Shown: positions 32,405-42,345 of the stretch, piece after piece
How positions within the stretch are numbered: the first letter of the stretch is position 1
Layout of the letters: the number at the start of each line of letters is the position of its first letter
DNA from: Sipunculus nudus
Taxonomy: Eukaryota; Annelida; Sipuncula; Golfingiida; Sipunculidae
DNA: 64,000 nt
Direction of reading: 5' to 3'
Assembly: GCA_026874595.1 (NCBI GenBank)
Contig: CM049308.1
Span: forward strand, 53,765,624 to 53,829,623
Made by a program: the position numbers and the translations under genes
The notes under the pieces: model-generated
Told to the model about the DNA's origin: nothing
The model's database searches: none
The model's input: the letters and a program-made list of their open reading frames with translations, nothing else

Positions 32405-32922
32405 TGGCAGCAGGTAGAGAATACACAAGGTCGCTACTATGAGCCTTGTTTGTGGTTTAATTGCTATTATGGTTTCTTTAGAATAGGGGCACTTATCCCA
32501 AGGGGGGAAGTAATTCAGTTCTTAGACTGTACATTCATACAAATAGATGGCCAGATTACATTCAGGATTTGTCTGCGAAATTTTAAGAATAGGGATACTT
32601 GTCTCCCAACAGTTGTCAATATTCAAGAGAGACCTGATATGTGCCCTGTAAATACTTGAAAATTTCCTTGAGAGACAGAGAGCAAAGGCCTCTATTTTCA
32701 TTCCCCTTGGAATTCCTTTTTACCAGGAAATCCTTCGTCACCATCCTGAAAGATAATCTTCGGCTAGCAAGGTTTAAAACCAGTAAATACTCTGGTCATA
32801 GCTTCAGAATTGGAGCAGCCACGGAAGCTGCACCAAACAGTACGTCAGATGTCTAGATTAGATAATTAGGCAGGTGGAAGACAGAAGCTTTTAAGCGATA
32901 CTTAAGACTTCATATGCTCTAA
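32405..32922 (+). pseudogene. Tyrosine recombinase of YR element 3, two stops
   Basis: In DIRS-order retroelements a tyrosine recombinase inserts a circular DNA copy instead of a DDE integrase. YYGFFRIGALIPRGEV (about 32461) supplies the first catalytic Arg. YSGHSFRIGAATEAA (about 32788) supplies the H-x-x-R box. LGRWKTEAFKRYLRLH (about 32863-32913) supplies the C-terminal Trp and the nucleophile-region Tyr. Two in-frame stops (TAG and TAA) lie between SDV and LGRWK, and a frame change occurs near 32660. All four signature residues remain visible, which makes assignment to this class firm although the copy is dead. Confidence 0.88.
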
Positions 32923-33439
32923 ACCAGGTATTTTAAGTAGGCTGAGTGGGGCAAGGGAAAGAGAGTAGGTAGAGTTTAGAAAGCTTAGCAAATTCATCAC
33001 ATTTGACCTGTATGGTGTTTAGACTAGCCTAGCTAAAAAGCAATTACTTACAGAGGATACTGTTTTTATAAAGTTGGGTGAGACCCTTTATCGTGTCTGA
33101 AGGACGTAAGATAGGTTTATTCTTTTAAAAATGTTTGTCTGAAACCATAACATAAGAGCTTATTATAAGCAAAGGTAGGAGGCATTAGTGTCGTAGGTTA
33201 GAGAGGGTTAGTTTTGTCCATAACCATCACATGGGAGCAGAATATAAGATTATTTAGGGGCCAGTATAGGTCACAACACATATTTGAGCTATATTCAGCA
33301 TATATGCACAAGGGATAATACAAAAGTAATTCTACAATTAGGATACAGGATATAGTTAAGGGGTTATTACAAAGAAGCATTTTGTTAAAAGGATATTAGG
33401 ATAGAGTTAAACACCTTAATCATGAGCTGAGACTAACCA
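32923..33439. other. 3' flank of YR element 3
   Basis: Unrecognised AT-rich sequence between the recombinase stop and the TTGGATCC repeat array, probably element 3' untranslated sequence. Confidence 0.4.
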
Positions 33440-33957
33440 AGACGTAAAGGACTCCTTACTTGGATCCGTCTGGACCAAGTATCACAACATAATTTGTAAA
33501 ACACATGACTTACTTCCATCTGCTGGTACCAAGTATGTCAACATTTGGTATAACTGCATGAATTGCTTAGATTATACCAGTCACAAATCATTGAGAACAA
33601 AGAGCAATTTACTTGGATTCGAGGGGACCAAGTACTTCTACACTAGAATATCAACACGCCTTACTTGGATCCGTGGGTATTGCAACATTATGAACATTTT
33701 CATGATACTTGGATCAGTGGGGACCAAGTAAAATATAATATATCTTCATGTTCTGCTTGGATCTGCAGGGAACATGTCTTCAAATCTCTTGTTTTAAATC
33801 AATTATTTTAATTCACATAATGCTCTCATAAAATGCTCTGTATTTTCAGTGGAAGCTGCAGCTCTTCGCCACAGCAGACAAGTAGTGATGTATATATTTA
33901 CTTAATTTTTAACATAAAAGTATAACCACATGACTTGCTTGGATCCGTTGGGACCAG
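33440..33957 (+). repeat. TTGGATCC..GGGACCAAGTA repeat array, first part
   Basis: Units of the form ACTTGGATCCGTGGGGACCAAGTA, partly self-complementary, occur near 33457, 33511, 33611, 33662, 33704, 33757 and 33937. The stretch from about 33625 to 33935 is repeated after the Harbinger at 40059-40325: both carry CACTAGAATATC, CATTTTCATGATACTT, CAAATCTCT, TATTTTCAG and GCAGCTCTTC in the same order. Two direct repeats placed downstream of the recombinase fit the split-direct-repeat ends (B1-A2-B2) of Ngaro-like elements. Confidence 0.75.
33955..33957. repeat. Harbinger 1 target duplication, left CAG
   Basis: CAG precedes GGGCGGGTTTC. An identical CAG follows the right inverted repeat at 40056-40058. 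Joining the outside sequences regenerates a normal TTGGATCC-array unit, which confirms the insertion point. Confidence 0.9.
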
Positions 33958-33977
33958 GGGCGGGTTTCAATATACCT
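33958..33977 (+). repeat. Harbinger 1 left terminal inverted repeat
   Basis: GGGCGGGTTTCAATATACCT pairs perfectly with 40036-40055 in inverted orientation. Confidence 0.95.
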
Positions 33978-34095
33978 GTCTAGACTTGGGTCTTGACTTG
34001 AGTCTCGAAGTACAGTCTCCGGTCTTGAAGCGGTCTTGAGTTAGACAAGTCTCAAGACCGTTTCAATATCGCGGTCTTATTGAGACTACCTTGAC
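33978..34095. promoter_or_regulatory. Left subterminal GTCTTGA/TCAAGAC repeat cluster
   Basis: GGTCTTGA, GTCTTGAG, CTCAAGAC and related half-sites recur many times just inside the inverted repeat. Their density is mirrored at 39873-40035. They are candidate sites for the Myb-like protein or transposase. Confidence 0.65.
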
Positions 34096-34510
34096 CTTTA
34101 CCATAAAGAATCTCCTGTGTCACTTTTTTTACCTTCGTAGGCCGAGAGTAATAATTTCATTGCTGACACCTCCCGGATGAATGCGTAACAAAATCCCAAA
34201 CAAATTTTTCCATTACTGTAAATACTTGCTTACTCCGGCCCATACCCAATGATGGCAGCACGGGCCCAATTCTCGGAGAGGGAGGTATGGGTTTTGATTG
34301 AAAATGTTAAAGATAAATATGAGAATATAAGTGGTAAGTTTTCAAACAAAACAACAAAAGCCTCAAAAACTAAAGCCTGGGAGGAAATAAAGGAAGCTGT
34401 GAACAGCACTGGTGGACAGACATGGACAACAAAACAACTAAAAAAGAAGTGGCAGAATGTGATGGCTGAAGTGAAGAAAGAATGGGTGGAGGTAAGATTA
34501 TGTATATAAC

Positions 34511-34511
<1 letters not shown>

Positions 34512-34581
<70 letters not shown>
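34512..34581. repeat. (TA)n microsatellite in intron 1 of the Myb-like gene
   Basis: About 35 uninterrupted TA units. Similar shorter runs lie at 34757-34803 and 34925-34943. The Ile-Tyr peptides read from them are artefacts. Confidence 0.95.
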
Positions 34582-34584
<3 letters not shown>

Positions 34585-34754
34585 TATTTGTGTTATTGAT
34601 TGTCAAATATATTACAATTAAAAATAAGATTTGATATGAAAGGTTTATTATAGTTTGCTTCCAAATTAGATTTATCATATAATATTTCATTTGTTCAATA
34701 ATAAATTAAATATAAGTCTTTTATTAAAGTTAGATATATATATTACACTATATT

Positions 34755-34756
<2 letters not shown>

Positions 34757-34803
<47 letters not shown>
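34757..34803. repeat. (TA)n microsatellite
   Basis: A TA run of about 23 units in the same intron. Confidence 0.9.
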
Positions 34804-34808
<5 letters not shown>

Positions 34809-35149
34809 TTACATTTCAAATATGAAAATATTTATTCCTGATTATAATGGGCATTTACATAATCCCCCCCTTTGTGAATGAACTTGGAATATATACGCCT
34901 ACCCTCAACCCTGACCTGACGTTTATATATATATATATATATACATTTGGCTATGTATATATATTATAGGCAAAGAAACCTCAAACTGGAGGAGGACCAG
35001 TAGTGCCTCTGTCTTCACATACACAAGTAATTATGACAATAATAGGAGAAGACAATCCAAGTGTGTTGGGGGAAAGTGTATATGTAGACTCCCTAGCAGA
35101 TGCTCTTGATTTGAACATATTACTGAATACAGGTAAGGGATCATCTGTA

Positions 35150-35151
<2 letters not shown>

Positions 35152-35205
<54 letters not shown>
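35152..35205. repeat. (TA)n microsatellite in intron 2
   Basis: A TA run of about 26 units starting some 20 bp after the exon 2 donor. Confidence 0.9.
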
Positions 35206-35211
<6 letters not shown>

Positions 35212-36755
35212 TTATTTTGCAATATTATATTGCCATAATACATATAGACATATTATAATTATGTATTACACTATTATTAAACCTCGCATTTCCATATGTA
35301 GTTATTTCACAGTAACCAAAATTTGTATCTATTAAACAAAAAGTAGAAGTAAAACAGTCGGAAAATATTTAATCATATAAAGTAACAGTATCCCCTTTGT
35401 ATTGATCTTTGTATGATTGTTTCTTTGTGCTTCTCCATTGGTCAACCAACTCGGATTTTAGTCAGAGTTCATCATATTTAGGTTGTATAAGTTATGCTCT
35501 GTGATGGCAATACCAAGTTACGTTTCACAAACTTGAATGTGTGGCTGTGCCACCCGCACCATGATTTGGATAAAGGTTAATTACAATCCACTTTAATGTT
35601 TCAGTGAATTATGCAAACAATGTACACCATTCGTAGCCTAAGATCCTCGCCTGTGATATTTAATATTGCTATTTGATACAAGAACATGACACACTTTAGT
35701 CGCACCAAGATTCCTGTAAACTAATTGATATTACTTCATGTAAATGGCAGCATTATTTCAGTTGGAATAACATGGATGCGACTTTTAAACACCTGACGCA
35801 CCTCATCCATTGTCTTGCGTCCTGTAGGTTTTTTGTCCCACAAATACTAGTATTGGTTGTTCATAAATAAACAAGCGATCAACCTTGTTCGCGCGTAGCG
35901 AAAGAAATAGCATGCTATATAGTGGTTTAACACACAATTGCTAAAGCAAGACATCAGTGTAAAATATTGTAACCGGTCCCATTATTCAATATATAGCTCT
36001 GCAAATTTGTTTACCCCGTTTTTTCAAATATTCCAGACAACGGATCTTGTGTCAAGGAAGGGGAGGTCATGGAGGAGGAAGAGGCAGCTGATACAGGTAT
36101 TTGAATGTAATTTTAATATTCATGGTATAATTTTATTTTATTGTTTAATATTTTGAATAACAAAATTAAGTGAAACGAGACAATCATGAGTTATGTCATT
36201 TAAGTAAATTTAAATGGAGTATGAATGATTCGGTCAAATTCGCTCGTAGTATTTACCCAAAGATGATATGTAGGTCTATTAAGTATTATATTTAAAAAAA
36301 ACAAACTGGGCTATTACATGTGTCTATTTTTGCATAATTATTTTTTTCTTTTATAATAGAAGACCTGCCGGCCATCCAGAAAGAAGGAACAGTTAGAAAA
36401 AAAAGACGAAACCATGACCAGCTGTATCAAGCAGTCCTCGAGGAAGATCTGGAAAGAATAAAAATGGGGAAAAAAAGCTGAAAGAGGAAACAGCCAAACT
36501 CAAACTGGAGCAAGAACTAATCCAGCTCCAAATAAAGAAAATTAAAATGGAAATGGCGTATACGTCATGTTCCGAATAAAATGTTGTACACTGTGAATCA
36601 TATTTGTTTTGATTTTATATCATTTTGAATTTATTTGTGAAACTTAATAATTTTTGTCATGATTTGACCATTGCAAAGTTTTATTATGTATTAAAACAAG
36701 GACAACATTTTGAAAAATTAAATGTATTTATTAATAAAGAGCAATCAAGTAAACT

Positions 36756-39700
36756 TTAATTCACAAAACGAGTAGCCACCATGTGTCTTATGTTTGCACC
36801 ATCCCGTAGCGGTCCATCGTACATGGCCACGGGTGGCTGTCCATACCGCTCCTCAATGCCCTCTTCAGGTTCCGGAAGATTGTGTTGCATTGCAATATTG
36901 TGGAGAACAATGGTGGCTGATATGATGGTAACTGCCCTGCATGGTGTCATCCTTATCTCATCATATAAGACTCGGAACCGCCTCTTCCACACGCCAATAG
37001 CCCTTTCAATACAGCACCTCGTTCGGCCATGGGCACGATTATAAGCCTGCTGTACTGGTGTAGTGGGGTTTATATATGGTGTCATGATGAAGGGCCTCAG
37101 TGGGTATCCGCTATCTCCAAGCAGGTAGCTGTCAGGAAACACACCAGCAAGTAACTGTTCCCACAACCCACTTGTCTGAATGATGCGCGAGTCATGTGCC
37201 GACCCTGGGAACCGAACCACACAGTTCCGGAACACGAGATCGTGATCACAGACCAGCATCACGTTCATAGAATGGTATCCCTTTCTATTGACGTATGACT
37301 GAAATAAATAAGATGCTTGATGTTGAATATCGACAGTGGCATCATTATTAATGTTATATATTTAAAAACAAAATTTCTTCCTAATCGCGGCAAATGATTG
37401 TCAAAATAGGCCAAACAAGATAAAGAAAACCTCGCGACTTCATCGACCGTCATAAATTACTTTTATAATTCAAGATCACATTTAGGTAGCTCCTTGTATT
37501 TATAAATAAATATTAAATTGCTTAAAGTCACCTTTGCATACACGCGGGTTCCTCGCGGGTCCTGCACGGGTGAAATCCAACAAGTGTATTATCATTGCCC
37601 CTTTCCGTACTTGCGGCATCTGTGAGGATCCCGCATGCGGATTCAGCAGTGCTGGATTTCTGCGGGGGCCCGCATGCGGATGCCACATGTATATATCAGT
37701 AGCAGGTATTTGTCCTTGTCTTTTGGAAAGTAAAAGAGCTGATGGAGCTGCATAACAAGTATATGACCACTCTTCATTGAAATACGTCCCGGAGCATGTT
37801 TAAGCCTAGGTTGTGAAATACGATCTAAATCTGCTTAAACCATCCTCACTAGTAAGTATAAATTTTACCAATGAATATTTAATTAAAAAGTAATTATGAT
37901 TATTAGTGCATTCATCTATCTAAATGTTCACATGAAATGTCATAAATGATTAAGTGAGTGTATGCGAAGACGGAAAACCTCTATTCTTTAAGAAACAATG
38001 AAGGATGAAAACAAAGTAAACAAAATTTTACACATCTGCTGGCAGCAAAACGCAGTAATGCAAAGTAAAGAATGAATCATCAATTATAATTCAACTTAAC
38101 ACACTAAATTTAAAACATAATTACCTGCTCATATTCTGATGGTGCTATAAGTGGAATATGGGTTCCGTCAACACAGCCGATGACCTTAGGAAAGTTTGCA
38201 ATTCGGTAGAAGCCTTGTCTGATCCTAGCTATGTCCTCCCTGGATGGCATCTTCACGAACTGGCACAGTACCGCCGTCAGTGCAGAGGCAACTGCCCGCA
38301 CAGCTCTGCTGGCAGTGCTTTTGCTGACTCCCACCAAGTCGCCACCAACACTGAGGAATGTTCCCGTTGCGAAAAACCTCAGGGCAATACAAACCTGTAA
38401 ATAGGAATAATTTTAATATTATTAACTGAATTTATATTAATAACAATATTCATATTAATATAAAAAAAAATTTCCCCCTCTCAACAGCCACAATACTTTT
38501 TCCAGTTCTAGTTCACGTATTTATATTGTATTAACCGTTGAATATTTGGTTACAAATTTATTATTATTTTATCTTATATTTAAATTATTTGCTGCATCTG
38601 ATCTTTTGAAACAGCGCCACCAAACGTGGCCTGTCAGTATAACAAATGCGCATTACCTGCAAGAGCGCCATCTATCTCTTTGTAAACATGACGCCTCTTA
38701 AATAAATCAATCAGCTATAATTATATAATTATTAATATTTTCATATAATATTCTTATTTCCTAAAAAAAATTATGCTTATTTCCACTCACCCTTATGATA
38801 AAGGCTGATACAGTCTACGTATAATGGCAGTTAAGTTACATAAATGGGTGTATAATCTTTGAAGTTATAAAGCAATTCAAAATTATTGCTGTTGTTTTAC
38901 AAAATCCTCTTTTACGCACTACCATAGGGGGCATTAGGGACACATAATTACACTATTAGATTTTTTTTAAACAGTAGTTTTTCTATGACAATTTAATTGT
39001 CAATGACAATTATGAAAGCGAAGGTTTTTTTAGCATGTCGACAGATGGCGCTCGTGTTCGTGAGGTCGCCTGGCACGGGACACTGCTCATGATGGTGGGG
39101 CTACGTTTGGCATTATTAAATCAACCGATCAATTACATATAATAAATACGCCAGATATTTTCATATCAATTGTTTTGCATAAATTTACATTGGACCCATC
39201 ACAATGGCTTTCTTTTAAATTTTTATCAGTCGTTCTGTACAAAGAGTGAACAGTTCAAAATGTCTCCCCATTAAATCAGGATCATCATAAAACTCGGTGA
39301 ATCCGCGGTGAGGCGGAGAATTCAAGGAGAATTATTATTTAGGTAGTAAAAAAATTATTATTACGCAAGATTCTTAATTATTTCTGTATTTTAAAAGTGG
39401 GGGAAAAAAGGTTTTGGGTAATTTTTAATGTTTATATGCATAAAATGATAAAACCACCTAAAAAATCTCTCCAAATAATTCTCCGGCTCTCCGTTGATTT
39501 TCCGTCTTTTAGACAGAACCTATTTGCTGTCAATGTCAAGGACATCATTCTGCAGCGTTCCCTGTCAACAATCACAACAGTTCACTTCTACCAGTTATAG
39601 TATAAACATGGGGTTTTAATTATATCGAGTGAGGACATGCGATATACATACCTGTATCACAGGCAGTAGCGCCCGGTTCCTCCTGGTGGTGTTCAGTACA

Positions 39701-39870
39701 TCCTTGCACAGGTCTGTTATGAGCAAAATTCCCGCTTTGTCCATCCGAAACCTAGCCAGCAAACCGAAGTCGTCGAACATGTCGACTGGGTTGCTTCTAT
39801 CCCTAAAAATTCTTTCCCTTCGCAATGCTCTTGCCGCATGAAGCTGGTTCCTTCGTATTAAAGACGCCAT
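36756..39870 (-). CDS. HARBI1-like DDE transposase of Harbinger 1, three exons, intact
   Basis: The nuclease excises and inserts the element with the Myb-like partner. The exons on the minus strand are 39870-39652 (73 codons), 38394-38125 (90) and 37298-36756 (181 including stop), giving 343 residues, the normal HARBI1 length. Junctions are ATACAG/GTATGT to TTTACAG/GTTTGT, and GAGCAG/GTAATT to TTTCAG/TCATAC, all phase 0. The start MASLIRRNQL is chosen over upstream Met codons because it fits the family. RIFRDRSNPVDMFDD is the typical N-terminal block. The catalytic triad is in VIGCVDGTHIPL, FPGSAHDSRI and ERAIGVWKRRFR; LLGDSGYPLRP and VLHNIAM are further family blocks. I see no stop or frameshift, so activity is possible. 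Confidence 0.9.
37530..37690. repeat. GC-rich island in transposase intron 2
   Basis: CCCGCATGCGGAT, itself largely palindromic, occurs twice (near 37630 and 37669), next to CGCGGGTTCC and CGCGGGTCC repeats. The surrounding intron is AT-rich, so this may be a small inserted element. Confidence 0.45.
38395..39651 (-). other. Intron 1 of the Harbinger 1 transposase
   Basis: AT-rich and non-coding between the two verified splice sites. No separate element is recognised within it. Confidence 0.6.
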
Positions 39871-39872
39871 AT

Positions 39873-40035
39873 TCGATCTCAAGACCAGACCCAAGACTGC
39901 AAAAGACCTGTCTTGAGTTTCTATGACAATCACGCGCATTTCAAGACAATTCTCAAGACAGTCTTAGATATTGAAACCCAACTTGACTCGAGACTCAAGC
40001 TTCAAGACTGGTCTTGAGCTCAAGACTGTCTTGAG
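39873..40035. promoter_or_regulatory. Right subterminal GTCTTGA/TCAAGAC repeat cluster
   Basis: It contains CTCAAGACC, CAAGACTG, GTCTTGAG, TCAAGACA, CTCGAGACTCAAG and more. It overlaps the region just upstream of the transposase start at 39870, so the same sites may also influence transposase transcription. Confidence 0.65.
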
Positions 40036-40055
40036 AGGTATATTGAAACCCGCCC
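40036..40055 (-). repeat. Harbinger 1 right terminal inverted repeat
   Basis: A perfect inverted match of 33958-33977, followed by the CAG target duplication at 40056-40058. Confidence 0.95.
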
Positions 40056-40058
40056 CAG

Positions 40059-40330
40059 GTTCTTCAACACTAGAATATCCACATTCCTTATTGGATCAAT
40101 AGGGACCAGGTATTTAATTTAAAACATTTTCATGATACTTAGATCTGTGGGGACCAAGTACGATATAATGTATCTACATGCCTTCAAATCTCTGGTCTTA
40201 AAATCAACTATAATTCACATAATCCTCACATGAAATGCTATGTATTTTCAGGTAAGCAGCAGCTCTTCAGCACATTAGAGAAGTAGTAATGTATATATTC
40301 ACCTACTGTTTAAATATGGTTTTATGATTA
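40059..40330 (+). repeat. YR element 3 terminal repeat, second copy
   Basis: A direct repeat of about 33625-33935: CTTCAACACTAGAATATC, TTGGATCAATAGGGACCAGG, ACATTTTCATGATACTTAGA, CAAATCTCTGG, GCAGCTCTTC and GTAGTAATGTATATATTCAC in the same order. It continues the array interrupted by Harbinger 1. Confidence 0.8.
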
Positions 40331-40399
40331 TTTTTATCCCCCTTTCTTTTTATTTTGTACTAAATAAAGCAATAAGCATACCAGTTCAACATTACAATG

Positions 40400-41040
40400 C
40401 CTCCACACAGACAAACGTGCAACAGAGGGAGAACTGGCCAATATTAAAACAAAACTTTTGGGCTTAATTTGAACATCACAGTAGAGAATTTAATGTTATG
40501 CTGCTCGAATCCAGGAACAAAAGGGCAAAAACTGTTTACAAATAGTCGCCAAAGTCATTCAAGACCAAAACTTGCTTGCTAACCAAAACAAGCCAAGTGT
40601 TTTAGAATACTTGTTGATGATGCTGCTGATAGAAAAACTCTGATAGAACAATACTGTTTTCTTTAAATACTTACACAATACTGAAGGCACAAGTGACACC
40701 AAGTTTTTGTTCTCTGCTGATCTGCTCCAGAACCATGCAAGTCCTAATGCAAGTGCATGGTTTGACACTTTCAAGAGGAACATGGAGAAAATAGGATTGC
40801 ATATAGAAAAATTAGCATCCATGTGCAATGACTGGGCTGCTGTAATGCTTGGACAGAGCGGTTGCCTTGCAGCTACACTGAAGGAAGTAAATCAATGCTT
40901 GATGAGTTTTCACTGCATTTGCCACTGTATAGCCCTGGCATGTAGTGACAGTTCTTGTATAAATATCTGCATTACCACCAAAACGTTGAATAAATGTGCT
41001 GTCCACGAGTTGTGAAGCTCCTTCAACAACACTGTGTACT
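40400..41040 (+). pseudogene. hAT-type transposase fragment
   Basis: Broken frames contain HASPNASAWFDTFKRNMEKI (near 40735) and then AAVMLGQSGCLAATLKEVNQ and CLMSFHCICHCIALACSDS (40835-40955). The last part matches the block of hAT-type proteins where a DGAAVM segment is followed by a conserved IHCxxHxLALA. Upstream TNVQQRENWPILKQNFW may be its N-terminal part. No ends or target duplication were identified. Confidence 0.65.
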
Positions 41041-42108
41041 ACATTCTGAACCATTGCGTCTGCGTCACCTAGTCTACATGTTTTACAGGAACATGGCAAG
41101 TTCATTTGAGAGGCCCATTCATATGACAGTTTTTTATATAAATTTGTATAATAATATAATGGATAACCTTCCAAATATAGCACAAAACAAACTTTTTTGT
41201 AGAGAAGTGAGCTGGACTTTTTCACGGGGATTCCCCATTCCCGCGAGCGGGCAGATCCAAGTTATTTTTCTATCATCACCATGACAGAACGAAATGCCCG
41301 GTTCAGCAGATCAGATAATAGGATAGGGACATAAGAATACAATATATTTCTTGTTATTTTCACCAAATTTTAGCGTAATTGGGAATTTACTTGTAATATT
41401 GAATTGTCACTGACGATGTAAAAGGCCGACTGTCATCGCCGCCGCCGGCACTCTGTTAGACTTAGTTATGATTTTGATGAAACAGAAAAACACAGGCACA
41501 TTGTTAGTGCATACGGCCCGTTTAATTAACGTGGATAATTTGATTTGCTAAAATAATTACAGATGGTTTGCTTTCAGATTCACATTGGTTAACACAATAT
41601 ATAGCAGGTCAAGTCTGCTGAAGCGGGACCGTTTTTTTAGTGTAAAAACACAGCGGGCATGCAAAAAGTAGCACCAGCGTGTATTCAAATAAAGTTGAGG
41701 TCAACCAATGGACCCAGGGGTCAAATGACGTCGAAGCAACATCAACCAATGGGTACGTGGGTCAGATATATCACAGGTGTCAGTAGGATTTGCTTTCCAG
41801 AAAAATTATGCAGCAAGCACGTGTTACGTTATACGTCGTTCAGTGAAGCTTGCTCATATAGGAATTAACCGAACCCCGCGGTCTTTGTCACACTATTGCA
41901 TTTCTGATGTACATGTTTACTGTTCTGTTTACGCTGCATTTCTTCACGCAGGGGATCACAGGAATCGTTCACACTAAAAGGCCAGACATGCATTTTAATT
42001 GATTCGCAGACAGAGCGATACGAAAGGGAAATTGGTTCGCACTGGGTCTATTTTGTGTCGCAAATTGCGATGCGATACCGGTCATTTCGTGTGCTGCTCT
42101 GTGCATAT
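41041..42108. other. No recognised feature
   Basis: Mixed-composition sequence with the direct repeat CAACCAATGG at 41702 and 41744. Short reading frames on both strands carry no family signature. Confidence 0.4.
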
Positions 42109-42345
42109 GGCTTGAAAGCAGACCCTTGTTAAGTTGAAGCCATGAAGCAAATGCTGCAGCCTTTAGACAAGCACAGTGTTCAACGTCTGTTAGGTATGAT
42201 AAATTACCTACAAAGATTTTCACCACAGTTGGTTGAATTGACACAACCGTTGAGACAGCTGATCAGAAAGAAGAATGAATTCCTGTGGCAAGATGATATT
42301 CATGGTCAGTGTTTAGAGCAGATTCTACTATCTCGTCAGTAGCAA
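42109..42345 (+). pseudogene. Gypsy pol connection-region fragment
   Basis: The frame reads VEAMKQMLQPLDKHSVQRLL, GMINYLQRFSPQLVELTQPL and RQLIRKKNEFLWQDD, the region between RT and RNase H of Ty3/Gypsy elements. A TAA lies just upstream in the same frame. It is about 80 residues long and isolated from other Gypsy domains. Confidence 0.8.

Larger units (their letters stand above)
34249..36579 (+). pseudogene. Myb/SANT-like protein of Harbinger 1, four exons, one frameshift
   Basis: Harbinger Myb-like proteins bind element ends and help bring the transposase to the nucleus and DNA. Exon 1 is 34249-34491 (MMAARAQFSEREVWVLIENV, ending KKEWVE; donor GAG/GTAAGA). Exon 2 is 34970-35132 (acceptor TTATAG, donor CAG/GTAAGG). 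Exon 3 is 36037-36096 (acceptor TTCCAG, donor CAG/GTATTT). Exon 4 starts at 36360 (acceptor AATAG). Phases 0, 1 and 1 agree at all junctions. The Trp-containing SANT-like helices are in exon 1 (AWEEIKEAVN, KQLKKKWQNV). In exon 4 a run of seven A at 36470-36476 puts the frame onto a TGA at 36479. The alternative frame continues as a Lys/Glu coiled coil (ETAKLKLEQELIQLQIKKIK) to a TAA at 36577-36579. Confidence 0.8.
33958..40055. mobile_element. Complete PIF/Harbinger DNA transposon (Harbinger 1)
   Basis: The element is 6098 bp with 20-bp perfect terminal inverted repeats (GGGCGGGTTTCAATATACCT at 33958-33977, inverted at 40036-40055) and CAG target duplications. It holds two convergent genes, as is usual for the superfamily: a Myb/SANT-like protein on plus and a HARBI1-like DDE transposase on minus. 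The subterminal 130-180 bp at each end are packed with GTCTTGA/TCAAGAC motifs, probable binding sites. The transposase is apparently intact, while the Myb-like gene has one frameshift at an A run. It is inserted in the 3' repeats of YR element 3. Confidence 0.95.

Noticed and set aside
34370..34690. Ile-Tyr repeat peptides, also at 35.0 and 50.5 kb
   Set aside because: They come from (TA)n microsatellites.
41969..42244. Minus-strand 91-residue ORF
   Set aside because: It is antisense to a Gypsy connection-region fragment, whose plus-strand frame has clear family motifs.
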